From assembly GCA_000697665.1 (NCBI GenBank), contig KL197732.1, positions 404,445 through 468,444 on the forward strand: 64,000 nucleotides of DNA, read 5' to 3'. The notes beneath the pieces were generated by a model, which was not told where the DNA came from, did no database searches, and saw nothing but the letters and a program-made list of their open reading frames with translations. Position 1 is the first letter of the stretch; the number at the start of each line of letters is the position of its first letter. The translations under genes were made by a program, and so were the position numbers. The DNA is from Jaapia argillacea MUCL 33604 (Eukaryota > Basidiomycota > Agaricomycetes > Jaapiales > Jaapiaceae). Shown here in pieces: positions 1 through 11,356 of the stretch.

Positions 1-1735
1 ATCCTCCCAACTAAAGGAGACGACGCCGCCTTCGACAACGATGCATTCCCGTCCATCCGGCTACGCCAAACCCGACAGAGCTGCACCAGCCCCACGATTG
101 GCCTCCATCAACTCGCTGCTCGGATGCACCCCACTCCAAATAGCGAAGCGAGCCCCGTCGCTCGTCCCCGTCGCGCCGCATCCCTACTTCGCACTGGTTC
201 CACAACCAGTTTAGCCAGCACAGCAGATTCCATGGTTGTCAACGTACCAAGCGCTCGTTCAACTTTCCCAAGCCTCTCCACTTCCCCTCCCAACCCCACC
301 ATCTGAGAAACTCAAGCAACACAATCTGGAGAACTTGAATGCTGCGACAGTGACGAGTTCTCCTGTCGTTGAGAGGAAGTTGAAAGTGGGGTATAAGAAT
401 ATCCCGAGTTTGGATGCGATTACGGCGAGGTTGGCGAAAGCTAGGACGTTGAGTATTGATGGGAGTCCTAAACTTCCTGATGCCGAGACTATCGAGGATC
501 CAAGACTTCAGGTGTGAGGATATTGGCTCCTGAACATCCATTGGAGAATAAATGGTCTGTCCATGCCCCATCTTATCCAACGTCTCTACTAATCAAGTCG
601 CGTTACAGAACACTCTACCACGATCAAAAACTTCCATCCCATTCACACCCGCCCCACCCCCAGACGCAACCTCTACCACAGCAATGATCCACGCCGACGC
701 ATCCGGGTCCACAGATTACGAAGCAGGCCTAACCATCGTCGGTGAATTCTCCGCAGTCGAAATCTTTTGTCGTTATTTCAACTGGCTCAAACCTCCTTCC
801 AAATTCGAACGCAATTACAATTATCATCTTTTCAAGAGTGGGATTAAATCCATGTGGGAGAATCCTGCTAATGCGAATGGAGGAAAGTGGATGTTGACTA
901 TGAAGGGGAACCCGGCGTTGTTGGATAGGTGCTGGAGTTGGTTGGCTATGGCGCTTGTTGGGGAGGAACTTGAGGATGGTGAGTTTGGTTTTCGGTTTCC
1001 TTGCTGGGCATATGCTTATGTTTGATTTCGTTGGTGGTAGATGGTGACGGAGAAGGAGGAGACATGATATGCGGAGCCGTCGTCAGCTTCAGGAGTAAAG
1101 TCGATAGAATCCAATTATGGACAAGGGGCAAAGACGACGTGGAGAGGTTAAACGCCATCGCCAAAAAGATGGTCAAGCTTCTCGATACATCAGAAGCGGA
1201 TGCGATTGGTTCAGAATTCCAGGTCCGTTTGCTCCACCTTTTCACGATGCATTCCCTAATCGAACATTCGATGCCTCGCGATAGTATAATACAGAAGATC
1301 GACCCCCGCCGAGTAAGTTCTTAGCTATTCAGACTCAACCACAATCGTCTTATCGGGCTTCCTTCCATGGTGGACCTCCTAGTGGGAAGGGTTACGCGAG
1401 TCCGGCAAGTGGTATGTCTTCTTCCTTCCTTCCTCTTTCGTTCGCTCGTTCGTTCCCATACCGTTTTATCTCATACCCCCACCCACCTCTACTCTCCCTA
1501 TATGCTAACATCCAACCACCCAGGTCCAGGCGAAGCACCAGCACCAATGAGCGCACCACCAGGCGCACCCGGTAGTGCATTTGGAAGTTTGCAGTTGGAG
1601 GTGGGGGTGTGTTTGGAGGTGGGTGGAGGGAGGAGAAGTAGGCTCTTGTGGCCTTCACGGCCTTATGCTACGTCAAGGGGAGGGGATGAGGAAGATGTGA
1701 GGATGAAGCGTTTTCTGGCCAACACGATAAGATGA
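1..1735 (+). CDS. eIF4E-family cap-binding translation initiation factor, multi-exon, reading frame broken or mis-assembled
   Basis: This gene should encode a cytoplasmic eIF4E, which binds the mRNA 5' cap and recruits the eIF4F complex. Visible blocks in order are: an N-terminal low-complexity region; IPSLDAITARLAKAR (about 410-450); EHPLENKW (about 531-555); FCRYFNWLKPPSKFERNYNY (about 764-823); SMWENPANANGGKW, holding the cap-stacking Trp-Glu pair (about 847-890); RCWSWLAMALVGEE; and AVVSFRSKVDRIQLWTR. Introns at about 978-1042, 1222-1282, 1317-1336 and 1412-1523 restore the frame across the second half. The last exon is Gly/Pro-rich and stops at 1733-1735. Upstream the frame shifts twice: a two-base GTGTG duplication before EHPLENKW, and a one-base loss in an A-run near 630. 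eIF4E is normally essential, so these are either assembly errors or marks of a pseudogene. The true start may lie left of the window. Confidence 0.8.
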
Positions 1736-3390
1736 CAAGTGAAGTTATTAGGATATGTATGTTTGTTCGCGTATGGTTTCTTGAAACTTTGACATATCTT
1801 GTATCTCTCGACCTTTGCTGCGATGCGACGCATCGTTGGATGTCTCGAGTGCCAGCGTGATAAGTTGGTGAGAATTTCGTGGATTCCGACGGTATGCAAG
1901 CATAGGGAGGCGTCTACCTTCAAAGACGGCGATAGTTATGGAATCAATGCGTTGGTGGTATAATACTCCGTCTCCGCCCAAGCGCGATAATGATACATCA
2001 AGACCACTAGCACACAAGTTACTTATCGACAAGCTGACGATCAAATCATAATCGACGTTTACAGCAATGTAGCTGCCGCCTTACCATCGATCGGGTTGCG
2101 TTGTGAGCTACCCGATAATGGAGAAGCGACATCGATGTCATTCCAGATGAACTAGGAGTATATGGACACCCATCAGATCCACTGGATGGGTAGGTGGAGA
2201 TGAAAACAGCCACCTAGACGACGACAAGGGCCGATTTCACGGATAGTGCGACTGCTTGGTGAGGCAGTCAGCGACGATTGCGTCTTCATCATAGTTCAAG
2301 TCCAAAGCATTCTGGGCGTCATAACTATTAGTTATGTCGCTTGTGTTCATACAAAAGGCTCACCTGGCTCGATCTTCCATTCGGACTTCTCGCATACAGT
2401 CGAGTTCCATCTGATTTCGTCAGCATCACACTGAGAGATGCAGAAAGGCGTGAATCAGCGAGGTGGGAGAGCGATAAGTAGCCAAAATTTAGAGGTTAAT
2501 GACTTCACTCGGATCGGATGATGTAGTCCTATCTTTCGAGTCCCCAGCGGTAGCCAATGGTGCAGCACGGCTTCACCTTCGACGCTGGGTTAGCATGGAG
2601 TGGCTACACGTGAGTTGATGGCACTAAGGATATTTTCGTAGGTGATTTGCGGTGAAAGTGACCACATTGAAGATGGTGAGAGAGTAATTACAGGCACTGG
2701 TGGAGAGATGTCATTGGGATACCCACTCCTTGAAGGTCGTATCCACAGCTGCTTGGCATCCGACCTCCTCCATCGCAGAAGCCTCGATGCTAATTTCCTC
2801 GCGGTATACGAGTATCCCAGATTATCACATTCTTCCGTTCTCCAGCAGCGTTACGAAGATGGATCACGAGTTCGATGGACGAAAGAAACACAGGAACATA
2901 GAGGCGTGCTGTGATTGGCAGTTGAATATGGGAAGGAAATAGGCACAGCCACGATTGCCGCCGGTGCCTGATTTAGGTACAACATTGCTTCCGTTCAGCT
3001 CGGTTGATTTCAACCACCGCCCAGCTTCTCATCCATTTCTGTTTCGTTCACCTCAGCCATGTTTCTGACGACCGCATGGCTACCTATTTGCCAAGCTCAA
3101 ATTCCACTCACTTATCGTTCTCTACGCCTCCGCCAAGCCAGGGCTCACTAGTCTGGGTCTCGCTCACTTTACGCCTTCCCTTGAACCGCTGTTGAGGAAG
3201 TAGCGAACGTGCTTGAGTTTAGCCAGGTTGGGTTGGATTTCAATGAGTGGATACGTACGGTAAAACATGTGCAGCATGGTGTACAGGTGGGTGAAGTCTT
3301 CGTCTTCGATCGTTGGAGGTGAACGAGGGACAGGCCATTTTACTTATATATGCCATTCGAATCGTACAGGGGAAGTAAGTCTCTTTCATC
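1736..3390. other. Intergenic stretch, no gene recognised
   Basis: About 1.65 kb between the eIF4E-like and alkaline phosphatase loci. Several open frames of 60-100 codons exist on both strands, but none shows a recognisable domain, intron structure or sustained coding character. I see no repeat shared with the rest of the window. Confidence 0.5.
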
Positions 3391-5517
3391 CATGACTTCG
3401 AAGGACAGTGTTGGCGATCAAGTTCTCATTTCTCTTCCTCTCCTTCGCTTTACTTAGTTCGGTCTCCGCTCAGTACTATCGGAGGCTGGAGCTTGTCCGA
3501 CTTTCGGATGTGTCTTCCCTCCCGATCAGTGCGTCCACCATCCCATATCCCTCCCTGCCATTTCTTACGCGAATTGTCCTTGATTTAGGACGGATTTCCT
3601 CGTCGGCCAGAAATTCGACATCAGATTAGAAGTTCATGCACCCGTCTACGGCTAAGAAGCCAACGGGGGCGTTCCCGATACCAACTTCACCTTTACTATC
3701 ACTGAAGATCGTGGTTAACCCCTACCGGCCGTTCAATTCTTTGGTATCACAGAGCCCAAACTTGAGATATGGAATTTCACCTGGTTCGAAGGTCAGTCGT
3801 CCACCTCCCATTCGCCCCATAAATCCCTAACAAACCTCCATCGTCAGATCTCTTCGCTCGAGACTCCAAGACCCCGTCCCTAGTCAAAGTCACTTCCTAA
3901 GCCTACCGCCACATATCCCTAACAACCCCTGGCTCCTACACCTCAGCGCTCACCTACACCTCTTCTTCCCTAACCCACACAACCCTAGCATCATGGCTCG
4001 TCCGTCCCACCGCTCGACCTCATAAAGCCAAGAACGTCCTTTTGTTCATCGGAGACGGATGGCCACCAACATGATCGTAGCCGCTCCTTTGATCGCGCAC
4101 AAGAGTGAATAGGAGGTATCAAGGGTTGATGCAGATGGACAAGTTCCCGGTGTTGGGTCATCAGATGACTCATAGGATCGATAGTTTCATCACCGATTCT
4201 GCTAATAGCGGTACGGTTCTCTACACAGGTCTGTCCATCTCCCACTCACATCCCGATAGTAGGACTGACGCTCCCAATCAAACAGGTCACAAATCAACCG
4301 CGTCAGCTCTAAGCGTCGACGCCGATTCCTCTCCAGACCCAATGGACGATCCCAACATCGAAACCAAAGCAGAGATCTTTCATAGTCACGCGTGTGGTGG
4401 AGTCGGTATCGTCTCAACTGCTTTCATCGCAGATGCCACTCCAGCAGCCTTAACGGCTTACCCTCGTAACCGCGGTTTATACGGAGCTGTGGTCGATTCA
4501 TACCTACATGGTATCACCAATTACCCCTGGATCAACTGGACCGGACCGGACATCCTTTTCAGTGGAGGAGCCGAACAATTCTTTGCTGGACCAGGATCAT
4601 TCCAATGCAAAGACTATTACACCGAATTCGCCAAAGCAGGGTTACAACGTCGTCTTGAAACAACACCGCTCTAACTAAGACCGCCAAACGATAAACCCAC
4701 TCTTGGGTTTTCTCCCAGAGTAATATGGCGAAATGGTTGGATAGGAATGTCTACCCTTCCAATTTGGAGGATCAGAGTAGTGCGCCTGATGGGAGTAAGA
4801 ATGATGCTGTTGATCAACCCTGGGTTGAAGGAGATGACCTTGAAGGCTATTGATATTTTGACGGAGAGGAATAAAGAGAAGGGATGGTTTATTATGAGCG
4901 AGGCTGCTAGTACTAACAAGCAGATGCATACTTTGGATTATGATCGTGCTCTCGGTACGTTCACCTCCTCCCCACTCGTCTCGCAATACCTGCCTCTAAC
5001 ATCTTTTCTGCGGATAGTAGATGAACTCCTCGAGTTAGATGATACCATCCGAGCCTCAATCGAACACCTCAAAGCATGCGGCTCACTCGACGACACCCTC
5101 ATAGTCGTATGCGACCCGTCGATACCAAATGCCTCGCTTCTCAACCAACTGACCGCAAGAAACGCGACGCGATCGGTACCTACCAACCAAACCTCCGGTC
5201 TCTCTCAATGCACTTCATCAATCGCTAGCGTCATGTGCGGTGAAGGCGCTCGTTTCCCCGCTAGATGGGATCCGAGATACACTTATATGGCGGGTATTGG
5301 TGCCCATCCTGATGCTAGGGAGAATTATTCGGTTCATAAGGATGGACCGAGAGAACCGGATGTGGCGGGCGGTTCGCCGACAGATTTTGTAGTGAATTAT
5401 AAGGACGCGGTGACGGGTTTTATTATGAATGGAACATTACGTGTGAATAACGATCAGGGGTTCATTGGTCGACGGACGTTCCAGTGTTCGCAATGTGCCC
5501 TTGTCAGGAGTTGTTAA
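3391..5517 (+). pseudogene. Alkaline phosphatase (PhoA-type) pseudogene
   Basis: This is the remains of a secreted or vacuolar fungal alkaline phosphatase, a metal-dependent phosphomonoesterase. A signal-peptide-like start (KFSFLFLSFALLSSVSAQ) lies at about 3,418-3,471. It is followed by FDIRLEVHAPVYG, PNFTFTIT-like and WNFTWFE segments, then the metal-site block FIGDG (about 4,046) and TNMIV. LMQMDKFPVLGHQMTH comes next, and the nucleophile motif TDSANSGT is at about 4,192-4,215. After a short intron, HKSTASALSVDADSSPDP and ETKAEIFHSHACGGVGIVST follow, then WFIMSEAAS and MHTLDYDRALG. The gene is broken by several in-frame stops in the N-terminal third and by frameshifts near 3,490, 4,053, 4,090, 4,645-4,700 and 5,105-5,190. 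Many shifts sit at short homopolymers, but the separate nonsense codons favour real decay over assembly error. Confidence 0.8.
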
Positions 5518-5784
5518 GTGGGGTGTACAACTCGTTTGATATTTTCTTCCATATGGCGGACTGTGTGGGGTGGGAAAGGCAGATTGGTTATGGCTTGACA
5601 TGACATTGAATTTATGCGGGTGCGAGCTCCGTCTTTAATATCGAACCGACACTGGTGCTCTATTGCAAGAAACAAACGGGGCGATCCCAGTAGTGATACA
5701 ATCCAATAACGTTACAAGGGACTCTAAGACAATAATGTAAGACAAGGGGTTAAGACGAGGGGTTAACGGCGAGGTCGGAGCCAG
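5518..5784. other. Short convergent intergenic region
   Basis: About 270 bp between the 3' end of the alkaline phosphatase remnant (plus) and the 3' end of SIN3 (minus). I see no gene; it presumably holds the SIN3 3' UTR and polyadenylation signals. Confidence 0.4.
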
Positions 5785-8700
5785 CTATGAGGGGTTGATC
5801 GGTATATTCTCCATCCACTCTCGTTGACGAGCAATCCGGGCTGCGAGATTCTTCGAAGCCTTCCCCATATCCTCTGCACTTGGGACTCGCCACATAAAGT
5901 CCTCCGTTTTGGGCACAAAGAACAGCCGATAGGTACGGACGCAAACCTTGATCTCCAGAGCACCTCGGGCGAGAATCTTTGGGGGCGAGCTCATAGGACT
6001 TAGGTTACTGTATATTGAAATAAGCGAGGGAGACCTTGACATTGCATAGATGTCTTACCGCCGAAGGAATGGTGGTCTGACTTTCGAAGCAGGAACTCCG
6101 GTTGTCGATTCGTTCTGACAGAATGATTAGCGAAAGATAGGGGAATATTGCGAGTAACGCACCGACACATAAGAGTCAACGTAGGCTTGCCAACGTCCGC
6201 TCATGACTTCGGGGTCGTCCATACTTGCGTCATCTTTTCCTAACAACTGGACAGTCATTGCGGATACTTCGGGCACCTGCAATAGTTGTGAGATGGAATG
6301 GGGGGAGTTGGCGGAGAGAAGGGACGCACCCATTCAATACGGAACAGATTTTCGTCCGGACCCAAGATATTTTCTGCCGTCTTGCGGAAATTCAGGTAAT
6401 CTTGAACCGTGGGTTCCGTCAATCCCCTTTCGCGCTTCAAAACGTCGTAGAGGTCCAATGACTTGACGTCGGTGAGAACTGCTTGTACCTGGTAAACGAA
6501 TTCAACAACGGCGCCAGCTCATTACGAGTAAATCATACCTGCTTGATTAAAGACCCAATGACTTTGTCGACAGTGAATATCCTGTATGCATCCTGCCGAG
6601 ATATCAGAATTAGAACTCGGAAGGGTCATGATCTCGTACCCGTGTTCCAAACATGCAACGCATCTGATCCTCGAATACTGGCTGCTCAATCTCATTGTCA
6701 AAGAGTCGTTCACAAGTATCGAGCATGAGGTCGTAGAAGTGAGCGGCGTTGTAAAATCGGTCGCCCATATTGGCAATGTCAACCAATGACGGAAAGCCGA
6801 GATCCTTGGCGATGGAATTGGGCCGCTTGGCAGTGGGGGAGGCGGCGAGGGCCGCGGTCAAGTGCTTGAAGAATAACAAGCGAGAGTACAGAAGCTAGGA
6901 AAAGAAAGACTTCAGGCCACTGCTCAAATGGATCCTAACCAAAACTCACCTCGATCAATCGAAGGAGAACGTAGAAGGTGGTATTTGTGTAAAACGTGCA
7001 CTTCCTGGTCACCCGCTCCACCGGAGTCCTTTGTCCATTGCGACCAGCTTCGCCCGTCAGTTCTCCCCTTGTCTCCTCACCATCAACCTGCATCTGCGTG
7101 GACAATCCAGGGGAGGCAGGCCTTGAAGACGGCCGGGAAGCGCTGGGCGATGCCATCTCCTGGGCTCGTGTCCGTCGCGTGGTCGACTTGGCCTGCTCGC
7201 TCTTCAACAATTTTTTCCTCAAATCCCCTCCCCCCACACCAGACTTCTTACCATTCCTCCCCGATCTCGATCCGGAGCTGCTTCCAACACTGCTCATGAT
7301 CTCAGCTTCATCCAACATGCTCCCGGCGTCGTCACCTGCATCGCTATCCATAGTTTCAAGTCGGGCGACGAAGGCAGAGTTGAACGAGGTTTTGTCGAAA
7401 CCGAAGAAGAGGGGAATGAAAGTTCGAAGGAACCCCTCGATCCGCCGCCTTTCCGCAAAGTTGATCTGGCCTTGAGTCCGATCGAGGAACGAGAATGTCA
7501 ACTTCAATGTGTCCTGCAATACGCCAACATCTTCCACGCCAAACTCCAACTGATGCTTCGGCCTTGCTCTAGCGAACAAGGGGTCCACCAACGCCGCACG
7601 TTTGGCCATCTGTTCGTCCCGCGCGGCTTCGATCTGACTTAAAAACGCCTTGGTAGAAGTGGCTTTTTTATCATTGGCTTTGAAGGTGATGCCTTGGTGG
7701 TCGAGGGACTTCTGGAAATTGCGTGCGTCGACCTCTCTCCAGACCTTATTCCATTCTCGCTGCGCCCGCTTCCATTCCTCCTCCTTCTGCTTCAAGCGGG
7801 CCAGCACCACAGGGATAGCAAGGGCTGGTGAATCTTGCATCGCTTGCAGAACTTCCAAGCCTGCATCCCTCCCATAAATCTTCTTCACTACTCTCTGATG
7901 TATGCTCTTCCCAACACCGCCCAAGTTCGGTTTTAGCTTGAAGTTCCCTCGTTCTTCCTGGGAGAGTTGGGCGATCTTATTATTGATAGGTTCGAGCATT
8001 TGGATTGTTCGGTTGATGGCCTCGATATGGAAATCATATTCGTGCCGCTCTTCCTCGCTCCGATGAAGAGCTTCTTCGTAAACGTTCTTCTTGTGGGCGA
8101 TGAATCCAGAATCCTCTGAAGCGAAAGTTGGGTGGGAGACCCACTCGTCATTCAAGACTGACTTGCACATCTCGTCGCGACCAGAACAGGTCACGTTAAT
8201 TTCCTACAACAAGTTCCGAATGTCATTAACCCCCCTTAAATGCCTACACAAGGACGGAAGGAACTCACATTCACAGGCAATCTTCGATAGCTCCCGAACC
8301 TAGCTCCTAGCTCAACCCTCCTCGGTACGTCCATCGCTCTCATCCTCCCAACCCCTACACCTGGCCCGGCACCTATGGCCATGCTCATCCCCCAAATCAT
8401 CTCTTGTTCCTCTTGCATCAACCTCTCTTTCTCTCTCCTCTCATCCCATCCCAAAATCTCCATGAAGACCAACATTAATTCGCTGTTCCCAAGATACTTC
8501 ACTGCTTCCTGAATCAATCGCGACCGGTCGATGATATCCTGAGTGAACAGATTGAGAATCTTCAAGAACTCGTTAAAAGTTTCGCGAGAATCCAGGTAAC
8601 GCTTGACGCGATCGAAGAAGTTCGAGTGGGAGGTGGAATTGGAAGGGAATGATTGGATCTGGGCATAGGGGGCATGTTGGGGAGCTGCGAGGGGTTGAGG

Positions 8701-10711
8701 ATGTGACTGTGGGTGTGTGAGGTGTTGATGTTGATGTTGTTGAGGATGGGGTATTCCAGGAACGGAAGGATGTGGCCCGTGATGCATATGAGACGACCGA
8801 CGGGGAGAAAGCGGAGGCGCCGGGTAAGGTGCGTAGGCGGAAGCTGGAAGCTCGGTCGAACTATGCTGCGTCTTCGCTTTCTATTGTTCCAGAGAAAATC
8901 GTGTAAGCACATCACATCCTACGATAGTTTGAAGCCCGATGAAACTCACCTTCACAACTCCAACTTTACTCGGACCGGAGTCCCTCTCTTTCTCTTTCTC
9001 TTTCTCCTTCTCCTTCTCCTTCTCCTTTTCAACTAACTTTCTTTTCCGCTTCGCCGGGACGCTCGACCCTGCAGCTTCCAGCGCACCAACGCTAGCAGCC
9101 CCACCCGCAGCCTTTTTCTTCAACCCCCTCGCATCCATCAGAGGGCGATCATCAGCATTCGCTAACATCACCTCCGACATCCCTTGATCTCCAGTGGCGG
9201 GACCAATGCCAGTGGCACCTCCACCGAACCGTTTAAGGTCCATGAAATTTTGGAAATCGTTCGAAAGATCCGGCTCATCTTTGAAGAGTTCTTGCACTCT
9301 AGCTACGATCTCTTCCTAAATAGCGTTGTGTAGCGATAATGGTAAAGGAAAAGAAGAAAGCAAAGCGGACACGTCAGCGAGGCGATTGGGTGGATCAGAA
9401 GTGAAGAAGCCAAGAATGGATGGGGCGAGACGAAGAAGAGAGGCTTATAGAGGTCCAATCATCTGTGTCAAGAACTCGGCAGCCACAGCCCGAGGAGTCA
9501 CAGTCCTTGGCCAACGCAACTTTAGCGTTCGTCCCTTTTCCATACTGCCGACGAATCCTAAAACCCACGCCAAAATACCAACTCACCTCATCGAACGGTT
9601 TTTGCCCAGCTAATATCTCCAGAAATTTCTTATACGCATCTGGGTCGTCCGCGAACCTCGACTTTATCTTCTGAACATATTGCAATGCGGGCTCGAGGTC
9701 GAAAGAACTCTGCCCAACGCGTGTGATGTCTGCGGGTCCTTGGGCACGTCCAACTTCTGATGGCCCGGGACCCATACGTGCAAGTTGTCCTCGCTGGTCA
9801 ACGGAATCACGATGAGGCAATGGCGAGTCATTAGGTGTGTGTTCGGGGCGATCAGCTGACGTTATCATCGGTGAACCGAGTCCCAGCGTGGGTGTTGGCA
9901 TGAATTGCGCGTCGTTATGAAGGGGGTGACGCTGGGGTCCCTGACCTGTAGGGATCAGTGAGCGTTCATGTGGCGTCGCTCCCGCGCTGGATAGTACTGG
10001 TCGTGATGCAGCGCCTATGGATCCACTGCCAACAGCAGGAACAACGGGATTCCCTGTGGGTATGACAAGTGGACCGTTACCCGATTGGGTTGTTGTGCCA
10101 GAAGGAGTGGTAACGGTGATGAAACTGGCATCTTGAGCATTTACACCGCATTCGATTCGGTAGCCGACAGGAAGGAAGGTGTTGAATCCTTGAATCAGGG
10201 TCGGATGACCGTGGAATAGGGTTGAGACTCGTTCGATTACACCTGGGGTGTCGATGCTATGGATGAGATGAGACTCCGCCGTCATTGCAAGAAATACGAC
10301 ACAGGAAGATCGGACATACAATTGGCTCTTGAAATCCTTCATGATGTCCAGAAACTGGTTATATACATCTGGGTTATCAAAAAACTGCATCTTGACGGCG
10401 TCCAGGTAACTGAGCGCGTCAGTTACATTCAGCGGCCGGTCGCCCCCTGGCCCTCCCGTCTGGGAGCTGGGGTCTATGGTTGGTGTAGAGGATCCAGCGG
10501 GTACAGCGATCGTCGACTTCTGATCATCTACATTGGATTGAGGTCCAGCGGGGCCTGCAGGCTGAGGTTTTGGATCCGTTTGGTAGTCCTTCATAGCCTG
10601 GACTGGCGTTGAGTCCGGCTTTGAAGGGCTGTCCGTGGGGATATCTGGGTTTGTCGACGGATTGAGAACGGAATCCGAGCCCGAGAGGAGAATGTTGGCC
10701 ATGTCGGCCAT
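5785..10711 (-). CDS. SIN3: SIN3 transcriptional co-repressor (histone deacetylase complex scaffold), multi-exon
   Basis: Nuclear scaffold that tethers Rpd3-type histone deacetylases to repressors through paired amphipathic helix (PAH) domains. In protein order: first ATG at 10,711 (MADMANILL); PAH1 split by an intron ([20 protein letters not shown], then [19 protein letters not shown]); a Pro/Ser-rich linker; PAH2 ([20 protein letters not shown], intron of about 270 nt, [18 protein letters not shown]); a basic PAKRKRKL stretch with Lys-Glu repeats; PAH3 ([20 protein letters not shown]); the HDAC-interaction region ([14 protein letters not shown], then [20 protein letters not shown]); and the Sin3 C-terminal domain ([15 protein letters not shown], then [20 protein letters not shown]) ending at 5,785. 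Introns are mostly 50-70 nt. Estimated length near 1,400 residues is normal for fungal Sin3. I see no break. Upstream in-frame codons exist, so the start is not certain. Confidence 0.9.
8985..9030 (-). repeat. Pyrimidine microsatellite coding Lys-Glu repeat in SIN3
   Basis: On the plus strand this is a run of CTTTCT/CTCCTT units. On the minus strand it encodes alternating Lys-Glu after a basic KRKRK stretch, between PAH2 and PAH3. It is prone to length change and likely forms a charged helix. Confidence 0.7.
9317..9586 (-). other. Long intron inside SIN3 PAH2
   Basis: This intron of about 270 nt separates the two helical halves of PAH2 (..GQKPFDE and [11 protein letters not shown]..). It is several times longer than other introns in the gene. 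Parts of it recur at about 19,070-19,120 next to a duplicated PAH2 piece, so the duplications copied genomic DNA and not mRNA. Confidence 0.6.
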
Positions 10712-10920
10712 GCCAGCGATGGAGGCTAGTGGTCTGTGCGTGTTGTTCACGAAATTGGCGCACGACGATTTTGGGTGCCAGCTGCCGGACCGCCTTGCCG
10801 CCCGCCATCAAAAGTGGAACTTGTTTCGCAGTCCACCAACTGGTTTCCCCACACCCTCATGGCTTCTGAGGTGCAAAAGTTCAGACAACTACTAGTATTT
10901 CATCGTCAACAGGGTACATA

Positions 10921-11356
10921 CTAAGTAATAACGGAATGAGAACCATAGTCCGCATATTTGTTAACATAGAACTCCGTAAATGCATCCAACGAGTACGAGA
11001 AATGTACATCTAGAGGCTTCCAAGAACCGCGAAAGACTAGAAGAAGATGGACAGCACGAACGATGCAATCTACAAGCATGAATCAGACCAACTGCCCTCT
11101 TGCCACCCTCCATCTCCGGTTTAACCACCCGCATACCGGTGACTTCGTGAGGTGCATCTCCCTCCAGCAGAAACCACTCAACCAATGTGAATGGATAACA
11201 CATATCGTCGTGAGTGAACGAGAGGAAGGCCATCAAGCGGCCAACTAGCATACTCCGCATACCATCGCCATTGGCATCTTTCTCGATGAGAACCCTATCA
11301 CAACGTTCATACTCGTTTCGCCACGAGGGGTTGTCTAACTTCCGATGTAACCTCAT
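10921..11356 (-). mobile_element. C-terminal fragment of a Plavaka-like DNA transposon ORF
   Basis: The minus strand carries a block familiar from the C-termini of agaricomycete transposon ORFs: AFLSFTHDDMCYPFTLVEWF, ..GMRVVKPEMEGGKR, then (after one frameshift near 11,080) LVDCIVRAVHLLLVF and HFSYSLDAFTEFYVNKYADY, stopping at 10,921. I place it with Plavaka-type (CACTA-like) elements from memory; that family name is less certain than the match itself. No transposase core or terminal repeats are visible, so only the tail is present. Its left edge runs straight into a duplicated SIN3 copy at about 11,357. Confidence 0.55.

Noticed and set aside
1748-2044. 98-codon minus-strand frame downstream of the eIF4E-like gene
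   Set aside because: No recognisable domain, intron or duplicate. Length is within chance for this GC content.
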